From contig NZ_BMSK01000002.1 in the NCBI RefSeq assembly GCF_014649115.1, forward strand, positions 297,748-361,747: 64,000 nucleotides of DNA, written 5' to 3'. This document shows, piece after piece, positions 1 to 8,679 of this stretch. The notes beneath the pieces are model-generated. The model saw nothing but the letters and a program-made list of their open reading frames with translations. It did not search any database and was not told where the DNA came from. This stretch comes from Streptomyces eurythermus. Lineage in GTDB: Bacteria; Actinomycetota; Actinomycetes; Streptomycetales; Streptomycetaceae. The translations under genes and the position numbers were made by a program. Position 1 is the first letter of the stretch; every line of letters begins with the position of its first letter.

Positions 1-62
1 CTGCCGTCACCGGCCGCGATGACGAGATCGATGATCTTGGTGCGGAGCGCGCTGCTGTCCAT
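1..62 (-). CDS. N-terminus of probable acyl/peptidyl carrier protein (partial)
   Basis: The gene reads leftward from an ATG at 60-62 and runs off the window, so only about 20 residues are visible. They include LRTKIIDLVIAAG, which resembles helix I of an acyl or peptidyl carrier protein. An AGGAC ribosome-binding-like stretch precedes the ATG. It lies 28 bases downstream of the adenylate-forming ligase on the same strand, where a carrier protein that accepts the activated acyl group would be expected. The phosphopantetheine serine is outside the window, so the identity is inferred mainly from context. Confidence 0.4.
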   Translation of the reverse strand, partial: MDSSALRTKIIDLVIAAGDG

Positions 63-90
63 GGGCAAGTCCTGTGGGTCGAAGGGAGGT

Positions 91-1539
91 TCAGTGGCTG
101 TCTGGGGCGCTGAGCAGGCGGCGCAGGCCCTCGACGGACGGCTTGCCGATCGAGTTCGCCGGTATCCGGTCCACCAGGCGCAGGATGCCGGGCACCTTGA
201 ACGACGGGAGGGCCGCCGCGCAGTGCGCGCGCAGGGACTGCGCGGTCACGCCCGGTTCCGCGGCGACGACGGCGGCCAGGGCCGGTTCGCCGTGCTGGTT
301 CTCGGCCTCGAAGGCGACCGCGTCCAGGACACCGGGGGCCGCGCGCAGCACGTCGGCGATCTCGATCGGGTCGATCTTGCGTCCGCCCACGTTGACCATC
401 CGGCTCGTGCGCCCGGTCAGGTGGAGCACGCCGTCGAGCAGCCGGCCCTGGTCACCTGTGTGGTAGTAGCCCTCGCCGTCGAGACGCTGCTCGAACAGGC
501 CGGGCGCGTTGAGGTAACGCGAGCCCATCGACTCGCTTCTGACCCGGATGCCGTGCTCCTCGGCGAGCAGCCGCACACCGGGCAGGGGCGTGCCGAGCCC
601 GCTGCCGGTCGCGTCCGCGGCGTATGTCAGCGGCCCGGTCTCGGCGACACCGTAGTAGTTGTGGATCGGTACGCCGGTGAGCCGGGTGAACTCCTCGCGT
701 ACCGAGTCGCGCAGCGGGGCACCGGAGGAGATCGCGGTGCGTACGGTGGCGAAGCCCGCCTCGGGGGCCCGCCGCACGATCGAGTCGTACAGCGCCGGGA
801 ACGCCACCAGCCGGGTGGCGGCCGTGCTCTCCAGGAGCCGTACGACCCGGGAGGCGGTGGGCAGACCGTGGGACAGATGCAGTGAGGCGCCTTGCAGGAA
901 GGCCGCCAGCAACGAGGTGTTGAACGCCAGGCCGTTGGAGAGCGCCGCGAAACAGGCGATCCGGTCCTCGGCCGCGAGGCCGGTGCCCTTCACCCAGTTG
1001 GCGGCCGCCGCGGACACGGCCGTGCCGGAGAACTCGATGCAGTTGGGCCTGCCGGTGGAGCCGGACGTGAAGCGGCACACCTCGGTGTCGTCCAGCAGTT
1101 GCGGACGCGGGGTCTCGTACCGGCGCACCCGGCTGACCGTGAGGTAGCCGAACTCGCCGTCGTCCGTGAGGCTTTCGCTCACGATGTCCCGTACGTCGGC
1201 GCTCGGGGCGTGGATCAGCAGGTCCAGCCCGCAGTCCTCGGCGATCCGGGAGAGTTCGAACGGGCCGAACGCCGAGTCGGCCAGGAAGGGCACCGCGCCC
1301 GCGAACAGCGTGGCCAGGTAGGCGACCACGTACTCGACGGAGTTGGTGGCGTACAGACCCACTCGGGGCGGCTCGCCGCGCACTTCGTACCGGGCGAGCC
1401 GGTCCGCCGCGGCACGGGCCCGGCCGGCCAGGTCGGCGTAGCCGAGGAGACCGTCGGCGTCGGTGACCGCGACCCGGTCGCCGTGGCGGGCGAGGACGTC
1501 GGTGAGTACTTCGGGAAGGACCGCGCGCATCGGGGTCAC
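91..1539 (-). CDS. Adenylate-forming ligase (AMP-binding superfamily)
   Basis: About 482 residues, a stand-alone ANL-superfamily enzyme that would activate a carboxylic or amino acid as the acyl-adenylate and pass it to a carrier protein or CoA. Visible motifs in order: phosphate-binding loop FTSGSTGRPN near residue 157, YYGVAETGP near 295, YHTGDQG near 358, hinge GGRKIDP near 385, and a C-terminal NSIGKPS with the candidate catalytic lysine near 465. The GTG start at 1537-1539 was chosen because it overlaps the upstream gene's TGA as GTGA, the pattern of translational coupling. The open frame extends further upstream but only as a shadow of the neighbour. The substrate cannot be read from the sequence. 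Confidence 0.85.
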   Translation of the reverse strand: MTPMRAVLPEVLTDVLARHGDRVAVTDADGLLGYADLAGRARAAADRLARYEVRGEPPRVGLYATNSVEYVVAYLATLFAGAVPFLADSAFGPFELSRIAEDCGLDLLIHAPSADVRDIVSESLTDDGEFGYLTVSRVRRYETPRPQLLDDTEVCRFTSGSTGRPNCIEFSGTAVSAAAANWVKGTGLAAEDRIACFAALSNGLAFNTSLLAAFLQGASLHLSHGLPTASRVVRLLESTAATRLVAFPALYDSIVRRAPEAGFATVRTAISSGAPLRDSVREEFTRLTGVPIHNYYGVAETGPLTYAADATGSGLGTPLPGVRLLAEEHGIRVRSESMGSRYLNAPGLFEQRLDGEGYYHTGDQGRLLDGVLHLTGRTSRMVNVGGRKIDPIEIADVLRAAPGVLDAVAFEAENQHGEPALAAVVAAEPGVTAQSLRAHCAAALPSFKVPGILRLVDRIPANSIGKPSVEGLRRLLSAPDSH

Positions 1540-2963
1540 CGCTCGTTCTGGGCGTGCGCCATGGCAAGCCGGTCGAACTTGATGCCCGAGTCGTCCGGGC
1601 AGCCGATCAGCAGGGCGTACAGGATCTCGTCGTCCTCCGGCAGCCCCGCCAGCGTTCGCCACAGCGGTGTGTCGAAGCCGCCGATGGCGGTCACGCCGAC
1701 CCGCGCGCGGTGCGCGCCCAGGTAGAGCAGTTGGCCCAGGGCGCCGCAGCGGAAAGCGAGTTCGCGCAGGTTCTCGGCGCCGGCGGCGGAGCCGGCCCCG
1801 GCGAGCGAGGTGCGCGGCACGTGCAGCAGCAGGATGGCGGCGGCCCCGGCGAGGGCGCGCTGCTGCATGCAGGCTCGGGCCACCTCGTCGGTGGACGGCA
1901 GCCGTCCTGGCCGCCGCTCGCCGGTGTCCAGCCGGTACACCGCGTCGTGTCCGGGTTCCGCGGCCGACCGCAGCACGAGTGTGGCGGACAGCGCTGTGGT
2001 GTCGGGCAGGTCGGTCTCCAGCGGTGTCGTCAGGGCCGAGACCGCTTGCCAGACGGCGGCGGCGGGGACGGGGGCGCCGGTGAACGCCTTGCTGGAGGCT
2101 CGCGTTCCGATCAGTTCGGACCACGCGGACGCATCGCCCAGGCCGCTGTCCGCGGCGGGCAGCCGTCCGTCCGTGCGGACGCGCGCGAGCGGCGCGGCCA
2201 CCGTGTGGAGGGCCGGGATCTCGGAGTGCCCGGCCCACCCGGCGAGGGAGTCCCAGCAGGTGCTTTCCAGCCATGACCGCCAGGTGGGTCCGCGCCGTTC
2301 CCGGTCGGTGTCGTCGTGTACGGTCCACCGGGTCCAGGAGTCGTCGGCCGGACCGGCAGGCAGCAGGGTCACCGAGTGAATCTCCCGGCAGTTCTCGTTC
2401 GCCTCCAGCAATTGCGACAGGGATTCCCTCGGGAAGCGCAGCCGTAGCGCCCCCGCCGCGCCACGGCCGGCCGCGGCCAGTACGAGGTTCCCGGCCGCGT
2501 GTCCGGCATCGAGCTGGGTGTAAAGATATCCTCGGTCACCGTATTTGCGCATGGAAAGCCAAGGGCGGGTGAGCGTGACGACCAGGGCGCCGCCGCCTTC
2601 CGGGACGGCCAGATCGGACGCGTCGAGTGCGGCGGCGACGGCCGCCCCGGCGGCCACCCGGGCGCAGGTGCGCCGGTCGGCGTCGACCCGGAACGCCGTC
2701 GGCACGCCGCCCTCGCCGGTGAGGACGGCGAACTCGTAGGGGTACAGGGCGCCGGCCGACGGCACCGCCCGCGCCGCGTACGAACCGCAGGAGCGGTTGG
2801 CTTTACTGGTCAGCACGCCTTCTTCGAGCAAGGACAGGGCGCGGCGCAGTCCGGGCGCGGCGACGGGCCCGGCGGGTGGTTCGGGGGGCGCCGACGGCAG
2901 CGCCACCCGGTCCCACAGGTCGGCTTCCGGAACGGGTTCACGTATGGTCAGGTTTCCTTGCAC
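1536..2963 (-). CDS. SagB-like tandem nitroreductase-family FMN dehydrogenase
   Basis: 475 residues with two nitroreductase-like halves. The first half carries the SagB-type signature PSAGALYPYEF near residue 68 and a helix with YLYTQLDAGHAAGN. The second half has RASSKAFTGAPVP and FRCGALGQLLYLGAHRARVG. SagB-type enzymes are FMN oxidases that dehydrogenate azolines in thiazole/oxazole peptides and also act on carrier-bound substrates in some nonribosomal pathways. Here the partners are a ligase and a probable carrier protein, so oxidation of a carrier-tethered acyl or aminoacyl group is an inference. The GTG at 2961-2963 was chosen because AGGAGG lies 11 bases upstream; the 39-codon in-frame extension looks non-coding. 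No precursor peptide or cyclodehydratase is visible on this side. Confidence 0.75.
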   Translation of the reverse strand: MQGNLTIREPVPEADLWDRVALPSAPPEPPAGPVAAPGLRRALSLLEEGVLTSKANRSCGSYAARAVPSAGALYPYEFAVLTGEGGVPTAFRVDADRRTCARVAAGAAVAAALDASDLAVPEGGGALVVTLTRPWLSMRKYGDRGYLYTQLDAGHAAGNLVLAAAGRGAAGALRLRFPRESLSQLLEANENCREIHSVTLLPAGPADDSWTRWTVHDDTDRERRGPTWRSWLESTCWDSLAGWAGHSEIPALHTVAAPLARVRTDGRLPAADSGLGDASAWSELIGTRASSKAFTGAPVPAAAVWQAVSALTTPLETDLPDTTALSATLVLRSAAEPGHDAVYRLDTGERRPGRLPSTDEVARACMQQRALAGAAAILLLHVPRTSLAGAGSAAGAENLRELAFRCGALGQLLYLGAHRARVGVTAIGGFDTPLWRTLAGLPEDDEILYALLIGCPDDSGIKFDRLAMAHAQNER

Positions 2964-3109
2964 GTCGGCACCAGCCTCCTGTTGTCTGACAGCCCACGGG
3001 ATGTGCCCGAGACAGGCGGTGACCTCCGTACGGACGGCACGGAGGTAATACACCAATGCGAATATGTGGCATTTGCACACGCAATGGCGCCTTGCAGACT
3101 TGCAGCTGT

Positions 3110-3629
3110 TCTTCGATCAGGACTGACGCGTTCTCGGATCGCGAGACGGGCGCATGACCTTCTGGAACCGGAATGCGGAAAGCATCCGGGAGAGCGTGTA
3201 CAGGAAGGGAACACATGATCGGTTGCGACCATCGTCAGCATGCCAAGCGGCCCCGCATTGGTCAAGACCAATGAAACAAAGCTGTTTAACGAACGACCAC
3301 CACGTGGCCGGCGGGTCGCCGCGACCGGCCCTGACGGCGACCGCGAAATCGTCGCAAACCAGCCGGGTCGCGCCGGGCCGCATCGCGCGGTGCACCGTCA
3401 GGCCGGCCGGCGGCTTGCCCGCCCCGGGCCGGCCCAGCACGTACACGGCCCGCGGACGCCGCGGCCGACCACAGGAAGAGGCGGTCAGCTCGACGAAGAT
3501 GCCCGGGGGTGGGCGGGAGAGAGCCGGTGGCGGTCCTGCCCGACAGCGTTACCCCGCGTGTGGACATGCTCCAGCCCTGCGGCACATCCTGCGGCCGCTG
3601 AAGAAACGGCGGATCATCTCGCCGACCCC
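3110..3629. other. Gene-free stretch, degraded sequence
   Basis: No open frame here shows a recognisable family. The first part contains an AT-richer segment around 3050-3110 that could hold the promoter of the leftward SagB/ligase operon. The rest looks like decayed coding DNA leading into the recombinase and IS110 relics. Confidence 0.3.
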
Positions 3630-3822
3630 ACCGCCCGGATCTTCTGCGGCATGCCGACCCCACCATCCCTCTGCCCGTCGAGACCGACCCCCTCCGGGAA
3701 GTCCTCCACGATCAGCAGGCGCCGCGGGCCGCCCAGGCCGCCTTGGTCATCTTCCACGTGCTCACTTCCGGGCAGTTGCGCGGCCTGAAGACCACTGACC
3801 TGTGCGACCGACGCCTGGACCA
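3630..3822 (+). pseudogene. Fragment of integrase/recombinase-like protein
   Basis: One plus-strand frame without a start codon reads LPVETDPLREVLHD, then AALVIFHVLTSGQLRGLK and TTDLCDRRL. This resembles the middle of a Streptomyces tyrosine-recombinase-like protein family, recalled rather than searched. There is no intact N- or C-terminus and the frame breaks soon after. It abuts an IS110 relic on the other strand, consistent with a mobile-element scar. Confidence 0.4.
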
Positions 3823-3889
3823 GCTCGGCGATGGCCTTTTCCCCGGGGATGGGCGGTGTGCCGGCGTCCGGCGGCCTCGACCGCCGCTG

Positions 3890-4045
3890 CGGCCGGGGAA
3901 CAGGCTCAGCAGGGTGCCGCACAGGCGGACCACGCGGATGCGGTCCTCGACCGGGTCGGCGACGACGCGGGCGTCGCGGGCGTCGGTCTTGCCCTCGGCG
4001 CGGTAGCCGTCGGAGGCCCGGTTCACCAGACGGCCGGAGATGTGG
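3890..4045 (-). pseudogene. IS110-family transposase fragment
   Basis: The minus strand reads VNRASDGYRAEGKTDARDAR followed by VVADPVEDRI. This matches the conserved N-terminal DEDD-domain segment of IS110 transposases, in which the KTD(A/K)DA motif carries a catalytic acidic residue. The frame continues briefly as LCGTLLSLFPG and is then lost. No start, no C-terminal half and no element ends are visible. Confidence 0.6.
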
Positions 4046-4459
4046 AGGGCTGCGGGTTGTTCGTGCCACGGGTGACCTGGCCGGCATCGCTCTGCACAGT
4101 GACCTGCCCGCACTTCCCACCGGCCTTCAGAGCATGGTGTCGTCATGATGGCTTGGCAGCCGGTGCCGGTGAGGCAGCCGTGAGGACGGCGTGGCGCCGC
4201 AGCACGGACCGGGCGCCCTCCACCACCGGCGACGAACCGGTCCGTACCGCCCTGGACCGCCCACGCCGCCTCGGCCACTGCGGTTGCCCGGCCCCCGGCT
4301 CGGACGCCCCGGGAGCGACGACGGCTCACTCCACGAATTGACGGATTCCTGGCCGCTCTGTAGCGAACAGCGGTGCCGTGGCGACGTACTCGGCTGTTCA
4401 CAACCGCCACTTGCGGCCTTCTACCGCCCATGGGCCGCGCAGTGGTTGTGTTCCGTCCT

Positions 4460-5758
4460 ATGAAACGCAATGGGAAAGCATGGATGTCGCTGAGCGCCGC
4501 GCTTCTGGTGCGCGTGGCCGCCCCGTACCCGGCCCTTGCGGCCCCCTCCGCCGCCCCTTCGGCCACGGCCGAGGAGCGGCGGCTCGCCGGTCCCGTGCCG
4601 GGGGAGATCCTGCGGGAGAGCGGGTTCGCCGACGTGATCACCGGTTTCGGCCGCGATCTGGCCACCGCCCGTACGCCCGCGCAGGCCGAGCGGGTAGTGG
4701 TACGTGACGGGCGGCGGCTGTGGCAGCGGGCTGTGGACCGGGTGCAGGGGAGGGGCCCGGCCGGTGGTGCGCTGAGCCGGGACGATGACCGGCCGCTGTA
4801 CTGGGCGCGGCTGGGCATGACGCGGACGCTCCGGGAGTGGAAGCCGGACTTCCGATTGTCCGGAAAACAGCGCACGGACCTCATCGCCGAGGTCGAGCGG
4901 ACCTCACGCGGACAGGACTCCGTCGACCTGCCGCCGGGGCGCGGTCTGAAGCGCGTACTGATCACCGGCTTCGACCCGTTCCAACTGGACGACGACGCGC
5001 GGCGCTCCAACCCCTCCGGCGCGGCGGCCCTCGCCCTCGACGGCACGACCGTCCGGACCCCCGGCGGGCTCGCGCGCGTGGAGGCGGTCGTCTTTCCCGT
5101 GCGCTGGGGGGACTTCGCGGACGGCACGGTAGAACGGACGCTCCTGCCGTACTTCCGGCCGGGGCCGCGGCGTGTGGACCTCTTCACCACCATCAGCCAG
5201 GGCCGGCCCGGCCGCTTCGACGTCGAGCGCACCAACGGCGCCTGGCGCGGCGGCCATCCGGACAACGCGGACGTCTCCCGCACGGAGACCGTACCCGTGC
5301 CGCCGGGCATCCCCACCGTCCACCCGCAGCCGCAGTGGACGTCGACGACCCTGCCGTACGCGGCGCTCACGACGGCCCGGACCGGCCCGTACCCCGTCCA
5401 CGACAACACCGCCGTCACCGAGATCCCGGCAGGCGGCACGGCCCCCGTCGTCCGCCCGAACGGCCCGACCCCCGGCTCCACGGCCCGCCAGGGCGGCGGG
5501 GGCGACTACCTCTCCAACGAGATCGCCTACCGCGCGACGCTCCTGCGCGACGCGCTGCGGTTGCGGGTACCGGGCGGGCATCTGCACACGCCTGTGCTCG
5601 AGTTCGGGGCGTCCAATGCGGATCCGGCGACGGGGCGGGTGAGTGATCCCGTCTTCGTGCGGAACCGGATGGCGATCGTGGGGCAGGTGCGGGCGCTTGT
5701 GGCTGTGGCGGCGGGTGGTACGGCCGCTGCGCCGGGGGCGGGCTCTCGGACCCACTGA
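4460..5758 (+). CDS. Secreted pyroglutamyl peptidase I-like protein
   Basis: 432 residues. The N-terminus has a basic start, a short hydrophobic run and an ALA-APS cleavage-like site near residue 27, so export by Sec is likely. After an about 130-residue leader domain, VLITGFDPF near 166-174 is the hallmark strand-loop of pyrrolidone-carboxylate peptidases (family C15), and GGHLHTPVLEF near 372 corresponds to the catalytic-histidine region. The segment expected to hold the catalytic cysteine (usually xxCNxxxY) reads DYLSNEIAY, with serine 352 in place of cysteine. A large insertion lies between these motifs. It may be a serine variant, an inactive homologue or a binding protein. The ATG at 4460 was chosen because it gives the best signal peptide; an upstream ATG at 4430 is possible. 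Confidence 0.7.
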   Translation: MKRNGKAWMSLSAALLVRVAAPYPALAAPSAAPSATAEERRLAGPVPGEILRESGFADVITGFGRDLATARTPAQAERVVVRDGRRLWQRAVDRVQGRGPAGGALSRDDDRPLYWARLGMTRTLREWKPDFRLSGKQRTDLIAEVERTSRGQDSVDLPPGRGLKRVLITGFDPFQLDDDARRSNPSGAAALALDGTTVRTPGGLARVEAVVFPVRWGDFADGTVERTLLPYFRPGPRRVDLFTTISQGRPGRFDVERTNGAWRGGHPDNADVSRTETVPVPPGIPTVHPQPQWTSTTLPYAALTTARTGPYPVHDNTAVTEIPAGGTAPVVRPNGPTPGSTARQGGGGDYLSNEIAYRATLLRDALRLRVPGGHLHTPVLEFGASNADPATGRVSDPVFVRNRMAIVGQVRALVAVAAGGTAAAPGAGSRTH

Positions 5759-5767
5759 CCGCCCGGT

Positions 5768-5840
5768 GTCCTCGAACGCCGGACAGGCTGAATTCGCTGG
5801 TCACGGTCCGTGCCATCCAGCCCGTCCGGCTTTCGAGGAC
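5768..5840. repeat. Imperfect inverted repeat, Streptomyces intergenic type; likely terminator
   Basis: Left arm 5768-5790 (GTCCTCGAACGCCGGACAGG...) pairs with right arm 5818-5840, differing at two positions over 23 bases. This sequence type (gtcctcgaacgccggac...) recurs between genes in many Streptomyces genomes. Its place 10 bases after the peptidase stop makes a transcription terminator plausible. Confidence 0.65.
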
Positions 5841-5869
5841 GCGCCCGCAGGGCGTTCCCGCCGCAGGCG

Positions 5870-5960
5870 GCAACGGACCCGAGGTTCGGGGTCTGGGGCA
5901 GCGCCCCAGTTTCGGGAACGAGCGGGGCTGGGGAACAAACCGCCCGCCTCACCTCCCCGT
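5870..5960. repeat. GC-rich intergenic repeat-like element
   Basis: The stretch containing GGGGTCTGGGGCAGCGCCCC and TTTCGGGAACGAGCGGGGCTG resembles a second repeat type commonly found at Streptomyces gene ends, where GGGGC-AGC-GCCCC forms a small hairpin. It directly follows the inverted repeat at 5768. No coding sequence is seen between here and the IS21 relic. Confidence 0.45.
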
Positions 5961-6070
5961 GCAGCACCGGGCAGGAGAGAGCCGCCGGGGCCGCGGCTGT
6001 CCGGAACCGGTGGTCGATCAACGCGACGACGGTGCGCGATTCGAGCAGGGGGCCATGAAGTCGCGACGCA

Positions 6071-6202
6071 GGAGGCGAAGACGCGGTGGACGGCCTTGCC
6101 CGAATAGGGCAGGCGGAAGGAGAACAGGTAGCAGGTGACGAGCTCACCGGCCAGCCACACCTCGACGTCGCCCAAGTCAACCGCAGCCTCTTCATCGGAC
6201 GC
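6071..6202 (-). pseudogene. IS21-family transposase (IstA) fragment
   Basis: The minus strand reads DEEAAVDLGDVEVWLAGE, then LVTCYLFSFRLPYSGKAVHR and VFAS. This corresponds to the start of the DDE catalytic core of IstA (typically VDFGE...LSYSGKAVHRVF). The frame collapses on both sides and no IstB ATPase is present. Confidence 0.6.
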
Positions 6203-6570
6203 GCCATCGTGCTCGCCACCCGGGTTCCGTTCTTCGCCCGGGGCAACATCACCGGTACGGTCGCTGCATGCGCGGTGATGTGCGTCCATGGCGGTGCCGG
6301 CGTCGGTGAGACTCTCGCCGTCGACATCATCATGAGGAGACGGTTGGTGGCCCCGACGGTCTGTGGCGGGGCTGCCGCCGTATGGGTGGTCGTCGTGAGG
6401 TGGCCGGCGTGCCCGGGCGTCGGACCCGCTCCGGCATGCCGGCGAGTTGGGCGAGCCGCGATGGGCGGTGGCCGGGAAGGGCATGCTGCCGGCCCCCGCC
6501 ATGGCGCGGGGGCCTTGCGTAGTGCGGGCTGGTCATGAGGAGGAGGCCCCGGGAGGCTCCTGCGGGGCCT

Positions 6571-7929
6571 TCAGCCGATGAATCGTACGTCCGGGTGGAG
6601 CGGGGAGGGGCCGTCGAGCAGTGGCTGGTGGCGGCCGCGCAGGTGCTGGTCGAAGAAGGCGGTGAGGTAGGCCCGGCGGCTCGTGGTGAACCGTGCCGGG
6701 TCGACGGTGCCGGTCATCCGGGCCGGCAGCCCCTGCGGCAGTGTGAGCCGCTCGGCGAGGCCGGGCAGGATGGTCTGATAGTCGGTGAAGGAGTTGTGCT
6801 CGGCCGCCTCCGTCCACAGATCACGTTTCCAGCCGGTGGAGTTGTGCCACATCGCCTGCCAGGACGGGGAGTGCTCGTGGGTGTGGGGCAGCCTGCCGGA
6901 GGGCACCGCGAGCCATGCCCCCATCTGCAGGAACGGCCGGTCCAGCCCGCTGCGGGCGACCGGCAGCAGCAGTTCGGGGTCGGTCCAGTCGTAGCCGAGG
7001 GGGCCGTCGAGGTTGACGCCGGCACGGATACGGCCATCCACGCGCATCGCCTCGGCGGTCGTCATCCCGCCGAGCGAATGCCCGAACATGCCGGTACGCG
7101 TAAGGTCCAAGGCCCGCCCGAGACCACGTGGCAGCGGCCGCTTCCCGGCGTCGGGGTTGCCGCCGCGTGCGAGCACGACGAGCTGGTCGAGGACGAACGG
7201 GATGTCGGCGACCCTGACCTCCAGCGCGGCCCTGGACCGGTCGACGCCTGACGCGATGGCAGCGAGCCCGGGGGCGGGCTCGACGACGCGGCCGTCGGGG
7301 AACTCGACCGCGTGTGCCTCGTGGACAGGGTCGATGGTGATCACCGCATAGCCGCGGCTCGCCAACTCCTCCACGGCGGTGGTGTCCAGGGTGCGCTCGT
7401 TGTACATGCCCGGCGAGTACAGCACCACGGGCAGCCGCCGGCCCCGGGACAGCGCGGCCACGCCGGTGCGGGCGTGGGTGATGAATCCGGCCCAGTCGAC
7501 GGCCCCCTGGTCCACCTGGAGGATCTTCGCCGCGCCCGCCGCGAAGACCGCGGCCGCGCCCGCACGCATGTAGGGCGCCCGGGGCCCGTCTTCGGCTGTG
7601 GCGCGGTCGGCGGGATACCAGATGCTGACCATGAGTTCCCTGGACCTCGACGCCGCCTCGCCCGCCCACCAGGGGCCACGACGCGTCCGGTCCACCAGGT
7701 GCAGTTCGGTGACACCGATCGGATGTGGCCCGGTGGGGCGGGGGAGTTCGAGCCGTACGGGCCCGGTGGAGGCGGTCGGCGCGGCGGACGCGTGAGCGGC
7801 CGGGCCCAGAGCCGGGGCGGCACCCAGCACCGCCAGGGCGCCCGCGCGGGCGAGCAGCCGCCGCCGTGTCACGGACATGGCTGAAGTATCAGACGGGCTG
7901 GAGGAGTCGAAAGTGTCCCTGAATCGCAT
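6571..7929 (-). CDS. Tat-exported alpha/beta hydrolase, PAF-acetylhydrolase/lipase-like
   Basis: 452 residues. A twin-arginine-like signal (VTRRRLLARAG, then a hydrophobic run to AAHASAA near residue 50) suggests export. The lipase elbow GHSLGG near 283-288 supplies the nucleophilic serine, VNLDGPLG after it the likely aspartate, and EAAEHNSF the likely histidine. An oxyanion-type VVLYSPGMYNER comes earlier. The architecture resembles plasma-type platelet-activating-factor acetylhydrolases and related dienelactone-hydrolase-like esterases. The ATG at 7927-7929 was chosen over the one at 7878 because AGGA sits 7 bases upstream and the signal still lies near the N-terminus; the frame is open further upstream to 8055. 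The natural ester substrate is unknown. Confidence 0.75.
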   Translation of the reverse strand: MRFRDTFDSSSPSDTSAMSVTRRRLLARAGALAVLGAAPALGPAAHASAAPTASTGPVRLELPRPTGPHPIGVTELHLVDRTRRGPWWAGEAASRSRELMVSIWYPADRATAEDGPRAPYMRAGAAAVFAAGAAKILQVDQGAVDWAGFITHARTGVAALSRGRRLPVVLYSPGMYNERTLDTTAVEELASRGYAVITIDPVHEAHAVEFPDGRVVEPAPGLAAIASGVDRSRAALEVRVADIPFVLDQLVVLARGGNPDAGKRPLPRGLGRALDLTRTGMFGHSLGGMTTAEAMRVDGRIRAGVNLDGPLGYDWTDPELLLPVARSGLDRPFLQMGAWLAVPSGRLPHTHEHSPSWQAMWHNSTGWKRDLWTEAAEHNSFTDYQTILPGLAERLTLPQGLPARMTGTVDPARFTTSRRAYLTAFFDQHLRGRHQPLLDGPSPLHPDVRFIG

Positions 7930-8072
7930 GACGCGATCCTGGTCGCGCCTTGCGCTCGGATCCATGGGGCCAGCCGGATAGTATCCGGCGTCCATCCGGC
8001 CTAACGAGCTCTGCACGGCAGGCGGTGAGGCGTCGAGCTCCTGATCGTCGTTCATGGTCGTGTGGTGGGGAT

Positions 8073-8189
8073 GTGTCTCGTGCAGCGATCATCAGCGACC
8101 GGAGGATCACGGGTCTGTCGGCCGATGTGATCGCTGAACTGGTGGCCGAGCTGGGCCCCTTGTGGCACGAGCAGCGGCATCAGGCCAGG
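8073..8189 (+). pseudogene. 5' fragment of an IS5-like transposase
   Basis: From a GTG at 8073 the plus strand reads SRAAIISDRRITGLSADV then IAELVAELGPLWHEQRH. This resembles the N-terminus of a Streptomyces IS5-group transposase with a helix-turn-helix/H-repeat front domain. The similarity stops at about 8189, where the antiparallel IS5 fragment begins, so one element seems to have been cut by another or by a deletion. Confidence 0.5.
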
Positions 8190-8676
8190 CGGTGTCCAGG
8201 CAGCGGAAGCGGTGGGCGGCCGAGACGCCGACGACCAGGGGCAGTCCGTTCGCGTCCGACAGGATGTGCATCCTGGAACCCGGCTTGCTTTGGTCCACGG
8301 GGCTCGGACCTGTGTGTGTTCGCCCCCTTTTTTCCGCCCCGACGTGGGCGGTGTCGAGAACGACGCGGGTGACGTCGATGAGGCCGGCGCCGTCGAGCCG
8401 GTGCAGGACCGCTTCGTGCAGGCGGCCCCAGACGCCGGCTCTGGACCAGATGAGGAACCGGCGGTGGGCGGTGGACTTCGAAACGCCGAAACAGGGTGGC
8501 AGCGCCCGCCAGACGCAGCCGCTGACCAACACGTAGATGATGGCCGCGAACAGCGTCTCATCAGGAGTGTTGGCCGTTCCGCCGCCCTGCGGCCGTGTGC
8601 GTTGTCCCGGGACCAGCGGCTTGGCGATCTCCCACAGCTCGTCCGGCACGATCCAACTCCACGTTCCCCGCCCCAC
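8107..8676 (-). pseudogene. Truncated IS5-family transposase
   Basis: From an ATG at 8674-8676 the minus strand encodes WSWIVPDELWEIAKPLVP, DETLFAAIIYVLVSGCVWR, ALPPCFGVSKSTAHRRFLIW and DVTRVVLDTAHVGAEKRG, ending near SRMHILSDANGLPLVVGVSA. These are the N-terminal domain and first catalytic aspartate region of an IS5-group DDE transposase of about 270 residues. The last third, including the final catalytic acidic residues, is missing and replaced by unrelated sequence, so the product would be inactive. Confidence 0.75.
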
Positions 8677-8679
8677 ACC

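Noticed and set aside
19..885. Long plus-strand frame opposite the ligase gene
   Set aside because: It is the antisense shadow of the adenylate-forming ligase, whose motifs are unambiguous; high GC creates long open frames on the opposite strand.
2964..3080. Upstream ATG start for the SagB-like gene
   Set aside because: The 39 extra residues do not resemble the family, and the GTG at 2961-2963 has an AGGAGG ribosome binding site.
5768..5840. Possible attachment site or transposon end
   Set aside because: The sequence matches a common Streptomyces intergenic repeat type and sits just after a stop codon, so a terminator or generic repeat is more likely.
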